Assembly (NCBI GenBank): GCA_036494545.1 | Contig: DASXOB010000007.1 | Location: 248,001 to 312,000, forward strand | Source: JAICXG01 sp036494545 | GTDB taxonomy: Bacteria > Verrucomicrobiota > Verrucomicrobiia > Chthoniobacterales > UBA10450 | Direction of reading: 5' to 3' | DNA: 64,000 nt | In this document: positions 33,727 through 42,009 of the stretch, one piece after another | Layout: each line of letters starts with the position of its first letter | How positions within the stretch are numbered: the stretch's first letter is position 1 | Translations under genes and position numbers: made by a program | Notes under the pieces: model-generated | The model's input: the letters and a program-made list of their open reading frames with translations, nothing else | What the model was told of the DNA's origin: nothing | Databases searched by the model: none

Positions 33727-34331
33727 CCGTTCTGGCTGGCGTCTCTCTCGCCGTCATGACCGGTTGCACGGAAGTGCCTAGTGACATCGGAGTTCACAAA
33801 CACCGCTCGGCGACTGCTCGCCCGCGGCCCCGGGTGGTAGGACACCATCCAAGTATCGCTTATTGGAATGACGATCCTTCACTCAAGGGAGCAACGAAGA
33901 TCCTCATCAATCTCACGACGCAACAGGGATTCTTCTTCCGCGGAAAAGTTATCGTGGGGCGCACGAATATCTCTTCCGGCCGGCGCGACTACGAAACGCC
34001 ACCCGGGAAATACCGCGTGATCCAAAAAGACGCACACCATGTCTCCAGCGAATACGGTCAGTACGTCGCGCGGTCCGGAGCTGTCCTGGTGCATGACGCC
34101 GATATCAATCGGACTCGACCGCCGCGCGGTGCACATTTTGTCGGTGCATCGATGCCGTATTTCATGCGTTTCACCGGCGGCTACGGCATGCACGCCGGTT
34201 TTGTGCCGCGTTTTCGCGCTTCGCATGGTTGCATCCGCATGCCTACGGGGATGGCAAAGCACTTTTTCGATGCCGCCGAGATCGGTACGCGTGTGGAAGT
34301 CATTGAACCACCGGTTATGGTGGGGCAATGA
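33705..34331 (+). CDS. L,D-transpeptidase, lipoprotein
   Basis: Peptidoglycan cross-linking or lipoprotein-anchoring enzyme of the YkuD family, 208 residues. Signal peptide with a probable lipobox (LAVMTGC). The catalytic motif is complete: HAGFVPRF then ASHGCIRMPTGMA, with Cys as nucleophile. The earlier strand INLTTQQGFFFRGKVIVG and the TPPGKYRV segment fit the fold. Its TGA overlaps the ATG of the GlcD-like gene (ATGA at 34328), suggesting coupling, though the two activities have no obvious link. Confidence 0.9.
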   Translation: MSPLLRLTVLAGVSLAVMTGCTEVPSDIGVHKHRSATARPRPRVVGHHPSIAYWNDDPSLKGATKILINLTTQQGFFFRGKVIVGRTNISSGRRDYETPPGKYRVIQKDAHHVSSEYGQYVARSGAVLVHDADINRTRPPRGAHFVGASMPYFMRFTGGYGMHAGFVPRFRASHGCIRMPTGMAKHFFDAAEIGTRVEVIEPPVMVGQ

Positions 34332-35698
34332 ATCTCGCAGCCGAGCTGCGCAGTTTGTTAGGCGAGGAAACGGTGGCGGCGGATGAGCCGACACGCCTTG
34401 CGCACAGCGGTGACAAATGGTTCGCCGCCTACGAACCCGAGGTGGTTGTGTTCGCCCGGAGTACTGGACAGGTCAGCCGGCTCCTGCAATTCGCTTCGGC
34501 AAATAGGATCCCAGTCACGGCCCGCGGCGCAGGTTTTGGTTATGTTGGCGGTTGCGTGCCCGCCCGCGGAGGCGTCGCGCTTTCGCTCGCCCGCTTGAAT
34601 CGGATCAAGGAGATCAGTTTTGAAGACGCCGTTGCCATTGTGGAGCCGGGCGTTATCACCGGCGAACTGCAAGCCGCCGTGCAAGCGAGAAAGCTCTTTT
34701 ATCCTCCTGATCCTGCGAGTCTGCACGATTGCAGTATCGGCGGAAACGTTGCGACGAATGCCGGTGGACCCCGCTGCCTCAAGTATGGCGTTACCCGTCA
34801 TTACATCGTCGGCCTCGAAGTCGTCCTCGCGAATGGCGACATCCTTCGGACTGGGGGACGCGTGCATAAGAATAAGACGGGGTTTGATCTCATTGGCCTT
34901 TTTGTTGGCTCGGAGGGTTTGTTAGGTGTGGTGACCGAAATCATCGTTAGGCTTCTTCCTTTACCGCCAACCCGCGCCACACTTTCCGCCTCGTTTAACA
35001 CGATGACCGAAGCGGCCGCCGCCGTGCAGGCAATTTTCGCCGCCGGTTTTCTTCCTGCTTCGCTCGAAATCGCCGATCAATTTACTCTCGAAGCTGCGCG
35101 GCGGGATCGTGGCCACGGCGTTATCCCAGAGGGAAACGCCCATATGTTGGTGGACGTTGACGGGCGTGAGGAAACGGTGCGTACCGAATCCACGGCGCTC
35201 CAAAACTTACTCGCTGACCGCAAACCGCTTTCGCTTACTGTCGCCACTGGGGAAGAGGGTTCGGAGAAGTTGTGGGCTTTGCGTCGGGAATTTAGCAACT
35301 CTCTTCGCGCCACAGGCCTAACGAAACTGAATCAAGACATCGTTGTGCCACGCAGTCGTCTCGTTGATCTGGTCGAGTTTGCGGGCCGGTTACAGGCGCG
35401 ACATGGTTTTCCCGTCGCGACCTTCGGCCATGCGGGCGACGGGAACATTCATGTTAACATCATGGCCGCGCACTACGACGACATGGCGGTACGATCCAAG
35501 GTAGAGCAGGCGCTCGATGAACTTTTCGCACAGGTGCTGGCCTGGGGCGGAGCCATCACTGGCGAACACGGCATTGGCCTGGCGAAGAAACGTTGGTGGC
35601 CGGAAGCGACCAGCGAGGTTGCGCGCAACCTGCATGCGCGCCTCAAACAAGCGCTCGACCCGCTCGACATCCTGAATCCGGGAAAATTTGTCGGTTGA
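34328..35698 (+). CDS. FAD-linked oxidase, glycolate oxidase GlcD type
   Basis: Flavoprotein 2-hydroxyacid dehydrogenase of 456 residues (glycolate or D-lactate are likely substrates). FAD-binding PCMH domain with VTARGAGFGYVGG and SIGGNVATNAGGPRCLKYGVT; then the FAD-oxidase C-terminal domain with GHAGDGNIHVN and GAITGEHGIGLAKK. No GlcE or GlcF subunit gene follows, so it is either a stand-alone enzyme or its partners are elsewhere. Exact 9-mer copies at 34944 and 35316. Confidence 0.9.
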   Translation: MNLAAELRSLLGEETVAADEPTRLAHSGDKWFAAYEPEVVVFARSTGQVSRLLQFASANRIPVTARGAGFGYVGGCVPARGGVALSLARLNRIKEISFEDAVAIVEPGVITGELQAAVQARKLFYPPDPASLHDCSIGGNVATNAGGPRCLKYGVTRHYIVGLEVVLANGDILRTGGRVHKNKTGFDLIGLFVGSEGLLGVVTEIIVRLLPLPPTRATLSASFNTMTEAAAAVQAIFAAGFLPASLEIADQFTLEAARRDRGHGVIPEGNAHMLVDVDGREETVRTESTALQNLLADRKPLSLTVATGEEGSEKLWALRREFSNSLRATGLTKLNQDIVVPRSRLVDLVEFAGRLQARHGFPVATFGHAGDGNIHVNIMAAHYDDMAVRSKVEQALDELFAQVLAWGGAITGEHGIGLAKKRWWPEATSEVARNLHARLKQALDPLDILNPGKFVG

Positions 35699-35814
35699 CA
35701 CCACTGTTTTTCTCGGCACCTTCCGGCCCTCACTTACGCGCATTTTCGGTCTTTCGACCGATTTTAAATTGGGATGCGCTTCTCCTTCTGCAGCTTGCAG
35801 GAGTTCGATTTTTA

Positions 35815-36684
35815 ATGAAACCAGGTTCACTCACTCATACTATCGCTGTTCTCTTAGGATCGGTCTCAGCGTTCTTCTCGCCCTCTGCGCCGGCGCAACC
35901 TCCGGTTGTCAAAGCCAAATTGAGCAAGAAACAAAATCAGAATCGGCTGAACGAAGACGTTCTGTTCAAAGTCGATCCTATCACTTCCACGCCGCCTATT
36001 TTGCCGAATTCCTCTGCGAAGAGCGACGGGCGTTATCCCTGGAAGGAAAAAATCGTCACGACTGTTTTTTGGATTGGGGAAAACCCAAGCGGGAACAATC
36101 CCGTGCCGAACCATGCCAGCAGTTGGGATGCAAGTTGGGCGAAGAGCTACGGTGGATATGACGATCCCAGCCGTGCCCATCGTAGCAACTACGTCCCGGT
36201 CGATTTTACTCCACGGCAGAATCCGTTCTACTGCGCCCTGCCTTACAACGACAAGGCGCGTGAAGGTCATCGCCCCGAAGCGGCGCGCGTCGTGCCGTGG
36301 TTCAAACAGGCTTATCAGGGTCCCGGCATTTCGGTGTGCAAGGATCGCTGGGTTGCGATTCGCAAAGGTGATCGCGTCGTTTATGCGCAGTGGGAGGATG
36401 CGGGGCCATTCCGCACGGATCACTGGGAATACGTTTTCGGTAACGAGCGACCGAAGCCTAACCTCAACCATGGTGCCGGGCTCGACGTTTCTCCGGCGGT
36501 GCGTGATTATCTCGGCCTTCAGGACACGGACGTGACGGATTGGAAGTTTGTCGATTTCAGTGAAGTGCCCCACGGTCCGTGGGCGCGATATGGCGACAAT
36601 AACACCTTTGTCATCGCCGAAAGGAACGGCGAAACGCAAATGGCAAGCGCAAAGAAGAGAAAGGGCGTCGTCTTCGTTCGTTAG
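35815..36684 (+). CDS. Secreted protein with double-psi-barrel-like C-terminus
   Basis: 289 residues from ATG 35815, which begins a signal peptide (TIAVLLGSVSAFFSPSAPA). After a polar linker the domain contains DRWVAIRKGDRVVYAQWED, AGPFRTDHWEYVF and GLDVSPAVRDYLGL. That strand - Asp-x-Gly-Pro - LDVSPxAxxxLG order resembles the RlpA/expansin double-psi beta-barrel. The upstream-extended frame overlaps the GlcD end and is not coding. Ends VFVR with its TAG inside TCGTTAGGC (36678-36686). Fold is inference; substrate unknown. Confidence 0.6.
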   Translation: MKPGSLTHTIAVLLGSVSAFFSPSAPAQPPVVKAKLSKKQNQNRLNEDVLFKVDPITSTPPILPNSSAKSDGRYPWKEKIVTTVFWIGENPSGNNPVPNHASSWDASWAKSYGGYDDPSRAHRSNYVPVDFTPRQNPFYCALPYNDKAREGHRPEAARVVPWFKQAYQGPGISVCKDRWVAIRKGDRVVYAQWEDAGPFRTDHWEYVFGNERPKPNLNHGAGLDVSPAVRDYLGLQDTDVTDWKFVDFSEVPHGPWARYGDNNTFVIAERNGETQMASAKKRKGVVFVR

Positions 36685-36783
36685 GCGAACAGCATTGTCT
36701 CTAATTCAGCTTCTCGTCCTTTCCACCTATGCCTTTGCATTCTCGAGCGGCGACGATTTCCGTCTCCGAGACGAGACTCTTGA

Positions 36784-36981
36784 CCGGGCAGGAGGCCATC
36801 AGCGGTTGGACGCAGGACGCCTCGCGCGTTCGGCAACAACGGGTCTGAGATTGTGAAGCATGCGTCGACGCCGCGGCTGCGTTTTCCGGATGTTTTCGGC
36901 GCGACCGGGGCCTCAGACGGTAGTTTACTTTTGAGCGAAGATGTCCACAGCACGATCTGGCGGGTAAGTTACGCTCGTTAG
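36784..36981 (+). pseudogene. Remnant of PQQ-type sugar dehydrogenase C-terminus
   Basis: Short frame after a TGA, without a start. The end FGATGASDGSLLLSEDVH followed by STIWRVSYAR and a stop matches the usual C-terminus of soluble glucose/sorbosone (PQQ) dehydrogenases, where GSLLVSDD..G.IYRV is typical. A signal-peptide-like stretch (SLIQLLVLSTYAFAF) lies about 90 bases upstream in another frame, so most of the gene may have been deleted. The stop is formed by TCGTTAGGC at 36975. Confidence 0.4.
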
Positions 36982-36996
36982 GCCACTGTTGCTCCG

Positions 36997-37776
36997 ATGG
37001 AGCGTGCGATTCATACCTTTGACAACGGCGTCCAGGTTTACGAAGACCAACTCTGGCCGGGGCAGCGCGCGCGCTACGAACGGCGCAACGTTCACGAAGC
37101 GGAAGAAGAAGATATTTTCCTTCGCCTCCTACGCCGACTACCGCATGATGGCTGTTACGTCGATGTCGGAGCAGCCATCGGTTATTATCTTATCCTCGCG
37201 CGCAAGGAAGCGCCCGGTCTAACGATTCACGGTTTCGAGCCGCTCCAGCGTCACCGAGCCTCGCTCCGGGAAAACCTGGAGCTTAATCGCCTAACGAATG
37301 ATGATTTCATCATCCATCCGCAGGGCCTGACTTCCTCCGCCGGCACGCATATCCTTCTTGACCGTGGCTACAGCAGCAGGCTCGCCGCCGATGGTGCTAA
37401 GACCGCACCTTCGCTCAGCCAACGTTGGAAGGATTTGCTGGTGAAGCTCCGCCTGCGCCATCCCAGAGACAAAACAATTACAATCGAAACCACCACGATC
37501 GACGATGTCGTTAGGCAAATTGGTCGTCCGATCGATCTCCTGCAAATGGATGTGCAAGGGTTGGAAGTCGAGGTTTTGAAAGGCGCGGCTGAAAGCCTGA
37601 AGACCGGAGCGGTGAAGACGTTCCTCATTGGCACGCACGGGCGTGCTCTTGGTTTAAAGTTGCACGAGGATTGTCGCGAGCGATTGCGGACCAATGGCTA
37701 TGAGATCGAAGTCGATTTACCCGACACCAGAGATCAGCCGGATGGCATTCTGGTGGCAAGCAAAGGCCTGAGATGA
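36997..37776 (+). CDS. FkbM family methyltransferase
   Basis: SAM-dependent O-methyltransferase of 259 residues, usually acting on sugars or secondary metabolites. Motif I is YVDVGAAIGYYLILARK near residue 54; HGFEPLQRHRASLRENLELN and the C-terminal IDLLQMDVQGLEVEVLKGA are FkbM hallmarks. No obvious cluster: flanked by a relic and rlmN. ATG 36997 is close to the relic's stop. Two exact 9-mer copies (37289, 37508) in opposite orientations. Confidence 0.88.
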   Translation: MERAIHTFDNGVQVYEDQLWPGQRARYERRNVHEAEEEDIFLRLLRRLPHDGCYVDVGAAIGYYLILARKEAPGLTIHGFEPLQRHRASLRENLELNRLTNDDFIIHPQGLTSSAGTHILLDRGYSSRLAADGAKTAPSLSQRWKDLLVKLRLRHPRDKTITIETTTIDDVVRQIGRPIDLLQMDVQGLEVEVLKGAAESLKTGAVKTFLIGTHGRALGLKLHEDCRERLRTNGYEIEVDLPDTRDQPDGILVASKGLR

Positions 37777-37792
37777 TTGATGGCCTGACCCT

Positions 37793-38884
37793 TTGCCGAT
37801 AAGTTCTCCCGTGTCCAAGCCATCGATCAAATCCCTCCATCTCGAGGAGCTGCGCCAGCATTTGGCCCAATTGGGGCAACCGGCCTACCGTGCAACGCAG
37901 CTCACGGACTGGCTCTACAACAGGCGCGCCGAATCGTTTGCAGCCATGACCGATCTGCCTTCTGCGTTGCGCGCGCAATTGACAGATCAATTCCAGTTCG
38001 TTAGGCCGGAAGTGGTCCACGTTCTCGGTTCCAAGGATACAACCCGCAAGTTCCTTTTCCGCCTAACGGATGACAATCTGATCGAATCCGTGCTCATCCC
38101 GGCTTCGCCCGCACTTTATGGCGAAACGTCCGACCGCCGCACCGCCTGCATATCAACGCAAGTCGGCTGCGCTTATGGCTGCAAATTCTGCGCGAGCGGC
38201 TTGGAGGGTTTTTCACGCAACCTGGAGGCTGGCGAGATCGTCGATCAACTCCTCGCCATGGAGCGGGAGAGCGGGGAAAAGATCGACAATATCGTTTTCA
38301 TGGGAATGGGTGAACCGCTTGCTAACTTGACCAACGTCCTGCGTGCCGTCCGTATCATCAACGCACCTTGGGGACTCGAAATTGGCGCGCGGCACATCAC
38401 TATCTCGACCAGCGGACTTGCTCCGCAAATTCGCAAACTGGCGCAGGAACCGACTCAGTTCCGACTCGCCATCTCGCTCCACGGCGCGACGGATGAAGTG
38501 CGCAACCGAATCATGCCGGTGAACCGCAAGTATCCGCTCGCGGTATTGCTCGAAGCCTGTGATTTCTACGTCGCGCAAAAGAAGCGTCTTCTTTTCGAAT
38601 ACATCCTCATTGCGGACGTGAATGACAGCGAAGAACAGGCGCATAGGCTTGCCCAGCATGCGAAACGTTTGTCTGCCAAGATCAACCTCATTCCCTACAA
38701 CACGGTGGACGGGCTTGAGTGGTCGCGTCCTCCACGGCAACGACAGGAAAACTTTTTGCACATCCTCCGCCGCCACGGTGTTGTCGCCACGTTGCGGCGC
38801 GAAAAGGGCCACGATATCGACGCTGCGTGCGGACAATTGCGTTTGCAGACTCGCCGGGCGGAAAAGCAGGCTGCAGTTGCCTAA
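37793..38884 (+). CDS. rlmN: 23S rRNA (adenine-2503-C2)-methyltransferase
   Basis: Radical-SAM enzyme methylating A2503 of 23S rRNA (and A37 of some tRNAs). The 4Fe-4S motif is in TQVGCAYGCKFCASG; also GMGEPLAN, HITISTSGL, LAISLHGA, and the C-terminal VVATLRREKGHDIDAACGQL with the second catalytic Cys. Start uncertain: TTG 37793 or GTG 37811 (VSKPSIKSLHLEEL); neither has a good ribosome-binding site. Ends with GCC TAA inside GCCTAACGA (38879), which also supplies the stop of the convergent gene. Confidence 0.95.
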   Translation: MPISSPVSKPSIKSLHLEELRQHLAQLGQPAYRATQLTDWLYNRRAESFAAMTDLPSALRAQLTDQFQFVRPEVVHVLGSKDTTRKFLFRLTDDNLIESVLIPASPALYGETSDRRTACISTQVGCAYGCKFCASGLEGFSRNLEAGEIVDQLLAMERESGEKIDNIVFMGMGEPLANLTNVLRAVRIINAPWGLEIGARHITISTSGLAPQIRKLAQEPTQFRLAISLHGATDEVRNRIMPVNRKYPLAVLLEACDFYVAQKKRLLFEYILIADVNDSEEQAHRLAQHAKRLSAKINLIPYNTVDGLEWSRPPRQRQENFLHILRRHGVVATLRREKGHDIDAACGQLRLQTRRAEKQAAVA

Positions 38885-38887
38885 CGA
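38879..38887. repeat. 9-mer copy forming stops of two convergent genes
   Basis: GCCTAACGA: bases 38882-38884 are the rlmN TAA, and 38881-38883 read on the minus strand are the TAG of the cNMP/TrxR-like gene. One motif copy thus ends both genes, which overlap by four bases. Confidence 0.95.
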
Positions 38888-40590
38888 CGCGCGAATTCGG
38901 CCAGCGCGTCGTGGACCCCGGCGATCGCCATCCCGCCTTCGCCAACCGCCGCGGCGCAGCGCTTAATCGAGCCCGAGCGCACGTCGCCAGCCGCAAAAAT
39001 TCCTGGGACGCTGGTTTCGAGCGGGCCAGGGATGCGCGAGTTGTCTTTCCAAAACGGCGAACCAGCAACGGCCGCGCCCGTTTTAATAAAGCCTTTTTCG
39101 TCGCGCGCGACTTCCGGTGGTAGCCAGCTGGTACACGGCTTGGCGCCGATCATGGAAAAGACGGCTGGCGTTTCGACTGTGCGGCGATCGCCGGTCGCCG
39201 TATTTTCCAGCTCGACCCCTTCGAGCATTTTTCCGCCCCGCATCTTGCGGATCTCGTTGCGATAGAGAATTTCGATTTTCGGGTGCGACTCGACCCTTCG
39301 CGAAAGATAGCTCGACATTGTTCGGCCTAGTTCATTTCCCCTAACGACAAGCAACACGTTTTCCGCCCCTTCCGAGAGATACATCGCGGCTTGCCCGGCG
39401 GAGTTGCCCGCGCCAGCCACAATGACGGTTGCGCCGCGGCAAAGCTGACCTTCAAACGCGGTCGCGGCGTAGTAAACGCCGGAGCCTTCAAACTCTTCCC
39501 TGCCTTCGGCTTCAAGCCGGCGATAATCGGCACCGGTCGCAATGATGAGGCATTTGGTATGCAGGCTCGCGTTACACCCCTCGATTTGCAGGCAAGCACG
39601 ATATTCCTCACCGGGGTGCAGAGTAATCGAAAGCGCCTGCGCCGGAGTAGAAAACTTCGCGCCGAAACGGTAGGCCTGAAGTTGTGCGAGGTAGGTCAAG
39701 TCGCCGCCGTTGATCCCTGTCGGGAAACCGAAAAAGTTTTCGATCAGAGAAGAAGAACCCGCTTGTCCGCCGGGCGCATAGCTTTCGAGAACGACCGTCT
39801 TGAGTCCTTCCGAACAGGCATAGACCGCAGCGGCGAGACCTGCCGGACCGGCGCCCACAATCGTGAGGTCAGTATGGATTTCTTCCTCGCCTTCGCTTGC
39901 GAGGGGGCGAAGGAGCCCGGCGGTTTGCGCCACTTCGCGCAAAGAAGGTTTGCGCAGAGGCGCTCCGGTGGGCGTGATGAGCGCGGGTAAATCGCGCGTC
40001 GTAAGATGGTGACGTTGCGCGATGACCTGTCCAGTTTCGTCTTCGAAGACGATGAGGCGATGCGGGACATGATTCTTGGTCAGGAAATCGTGTAACTGGC
40101 GGCCGTCGCGCGAATCCCGCGCCGCGATCACACGCAGACCGGCAAACTCACGGTCGCGCATGAGTCGTCGCCGCCGCATGATGAAGGCGTTTACGATCGG
40201 CTCCGCTACGCCGGGCAGCTCCGCCAGCGCGCGGCGCAATTCGTTTGCCGGAATCTGCAGGATCTCGGCTTCCTCTGATTTGACGCGTGCGTTGGCCAAG
40301 GCCGAAGTGCCTTGCAGCATGGCGACGTCGCCGATGAAATCACGTTCGCCCAGCGTGCCCAGAATTTGCTCGGTCTCCTCGCGTTTCTCGAAAACCTCCA
40401 TCTCTCCGCGCAGGATAACGGTCAGCGGGAGATCGCGCTGGCCGGCTTTGAAGATCATTTCGCCGCGCCGCAGCGTGCGCCGTTGGCCTAACGGTTCGAG
40501 TTGCGCAAGCTGGCGGTCGTCGATCTTCGGAAATGCGATTGTTTCGGTGTCGCGATAAAACTGTTCGTCTTCCTCTTCGCTCGTGCGCAT
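38881..40590 (-). CDS. cNMP-binding / Grx-like / thioredoxin-reductase-like fusion
   Basis: 569-residue three-part protein: a cyclic-nucleotide-binding domain (about 25-140; GEMIFKAGQRDLPLTVILRGEMEV), a glutaredoxin-like segment without a Cys pair (about 150-235; RDSRDGRQLHDFLTKNHVPHR), and an FAD/NAD reductase of thioredoxin-reductase type (about 245-569) with TDLTIVGAGPAGLAAAVYA, IVAGAGNSAGQAAMYLS and IFAAGDVR. Where TrxR has CATC, this protein has YYAATAFEG, so the redox-active disulfide is missing. It probably is not a thioredoxin reductase; oxidase or regulator roles are open. Start ATG 40590. Confidence 0.85.
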   Translation of the reverse strand: MRTSEEEDEQFYRDTETIAFPKIDDRQLAQLEPLGQRRTLRRGEMIFKAGQRDLPLTVILRGEMEVFEKREETEQILGTLGERDFIGDVAMLQGTSALANARVKSEEAEILQIPANELRRALAELPGVAEPIVNAFIMRRRRLMRDREFAGLRVIAARDSRDGRQLHDFLTKNHVPHRLIVFEDETGQVIAQRHHLTTRDLPALITPTGAPLRKPSLREVAQTAGLLRPLASEGEEEIHTDLTIVGAGPAGLAAAVYACSEGLKTVVLESYAPGGQAGSSSLIENFFGFPTGINGGDLTYLAQLQAYRFGAKFSTPAQALSITLHPGEEYRACLQIEGCNASLHTKCLIIATGADYRRLEAEGREEFEGSGVYYAATAFEGQLCRGATVIVAGAGNSAGQAAMYLSEGAENVLLVVRGNELGRTMSSYLSRRVESHPKIEILYRNEIRKMRGGKMLEGVELENTATGDRRTVETPAVFSMIGAKPCTSWLPPEVARDEKGFIKTGAAVAGSPFWKDNSRIPGPLETSVPGIFAAGDVRSGSIKRCAAAVGEGGMAIAGVHDALAEFARR

Positions 40591-40674
40591 AGCCGAAGTT
40601 TAGCGGCGGCTAACGACGAAGGTCAAAGTGGTCTAACGTGTCGCCAGACAATCCTCCCGCGCAGCAAAACTTTT

Positions 40675-40703
40675 TTGCGCCGTTTCTTACTCTGGCCTAG
40701 ATA
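40675..40703 (+). promoter_or_regulatory. sigma70-type promoter, possibly giving leaderless mRNA
   Basis: TTGCGC (40675-40680), 17-base spacer, TAGATA (40698-40703). The predicted start site, about seven bases after the -10, falls on the ATG at 40709, so the transcript could begin at the start codon. No Shine-Dalgarno is present, as expected for that case. Confidence 0.5.
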
Positions 40704-40708
40704 GTCGG

Positions 40709-41371
40709 ATGGCCGAGCACGACTCTAACCGCGCTTGGGATGAATACGATTGGGAGCGCTTTCTCCAGCAGCAGGATCGCAAGACGGAGAGATACATGGA
40801 GCTGCTCGAGCGCTACATGGATGATCCGCAACGCGACGAGATTGTGGCGCGAGAGATGGGCTGGTCTTATCTGACGGAAAAGACTAGCGAAGACTGGACG
40901 GATGAATTTGATACGATGACCGAGGGCGGAGACGCGGAACGTTCGGTCGCGGAGGAAAGCGACTCCCCTTTTGAAAGCTTCGAACAGCATTCGCTCTATC
41001 GCGCGGCTTTCAATCTAACAATCTGGATTGACCAGCTCTTCGACGGTTCACCTTTGATGCAAAGCGATCCCGCGGCCGTCAAGCTCGCTACCAACACGGC
41101 GCTCGCGGCGGCCAAACTGGCGGCCGCCTTAAGCGACGAAGATGCCGAGGAACTTGGCATGACCATCGCCTACCTAAAGCGTGCCCTTAAAGCTATCACT
41201 GTGGCGATGGATGGCGCGGCCCAGCTCGTTGCGGAAACGACCATCGATCCTTCGCAGTATGCCACCCTTCAACAGCGGCTCTTCCAGGTGCGCGACGGCA
41301 TCATCTCGCTCATGGGCGAATTCCGCGGCGAATGGCGTCGTCGTTTTGGCTCCGAAGGCCTTCGGGGTTGA
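40709..41371 (+). CDS. Hypothetical protein, 220 aa
   Basis: Not recognised. An acidic, aromatic N-terminal half (WDEYDWERFLQQQDRK, MELLERYMDD) leads to a C-terminal half of long Ala-rich helices (AVKLATNTALAAAKLAAAL, TIAYLKRALKAITVAM), probably an alpha-helical bundle in the cytoplasm. No signal peptide or membrane segment. It precedes the ECF sigma gene by 26 bases and is likely in the same operon, so it may be a regulator or a partner of that system. Confidence 0.7.
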   Translation: MAEHDSNRAWDEYDWERFLQQQDRKTERYMELLERYMDDPQRDEIVAREMGWSYLTEKTSEDWTDEFDTMTEGGDAERSVAEESDSPFESFEQHSLYRAAFNLTIWIDQLFDGSPLMQSDPAAVKLATNTALAAAKLAAALSDEDAEELGMTIAYLKRALKAITVAMDGAAQLVAETTIDPSQYATLQQRLFQVRDGIISLMGEFRGEWRRRFGSEGLRG

Positions 41372-41397
41372 ATGAATCGACCTCCCGTCCGTCCAAC

Positions 41398-42009
41398 ATG
41401 AACACGGAAGCGACCGCGGCTCAGGCGGATGCCCCGGAGCTCGAACTGGTGCGGCAAGCCCAAATGGGCAACACGGAAGCATTCGATGAGCTTGTGAGTC
41501 GTTTTCGTGCACGGATTTTCGGCATGATCTACAACATGGTGCATAACGAGCAGGACGCCTGGGATCTTGCCCAGGACAGCTTCCTCAAAGCTTGGAAGTC
41601 GATTGGGCGTTTTCGCGGACAATCCTCGTTTTACACCTGGATTTATCGCATCGTCATGAACGTGACGATCGATTGGCTGCGCAAAAAACAGGTGAAAGGC
41701 AGTGGCGCCGAGTTCGACGATACCATCCAGCTAAAAGAGATCGATCCCGCTTCCCGGACGGTGCCGCAGGCAGGCGTCCAGCCGCACGAGCACATGGAGC
41801 ATCAGGAAATCCGCACACGAATCGAAGCTGCCATCGCCCAACTTTCACCTGAACATCGGGCCGTCATCCTGATGAAGGAAATCGAAAACATGCAGTATCA
41901 CGAAATAGCGGAATCGTTAGGCTGTTCCATCGGCACCGTCATGTCGCGCTTGTTCTACGCCCGCAAAAAACTGCAGAATCTGTTGCGAGACGTTTATGAA
42001 AAAGTTTGA
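41398..42009 (+). CDS. ECF-type RNA polymerase sigma factor
   Basis: About 203 residues from ATG 41398. Region 2: AFDELVSRFRARIFGMIYNMV with NEQDAWDLAQDSFLKAWKSIGRFRGQSSFYTWIYRIV; region 4: LSPEHRAVILMKEIENMQYHEIAESLGCSIGTVMSRLFYARKKL, the promoter -35 helix-turn-helix. A typical RpoE-like ECF. It overlaps the downstream anti-sigma gene by 14 bases. An in-frame ATG at 41332 overlaps the preceding gene and is not needed. One 9-mer copy (41914) encodes SLG in the region 4 turn. Confidence 0.93.
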   Translation: MNTEATAAQADAPELELVRQAQMGNTEAFDELVSRFRARIFGMIYNMVHNEQDAWDLAQDSFLKAWKSIGRFRGQSSFYTWIYRIVMNVTIDWLRKKQVKGSGAEFDDTIQLKEIDPASRTVPQAGVQPHEHMEHQEIRTRIEAAIAQLSPEHRAVILMKEIENMQYHEIAESLGCSIGTVMSRLFYARKKLQNLLRDVYEKV

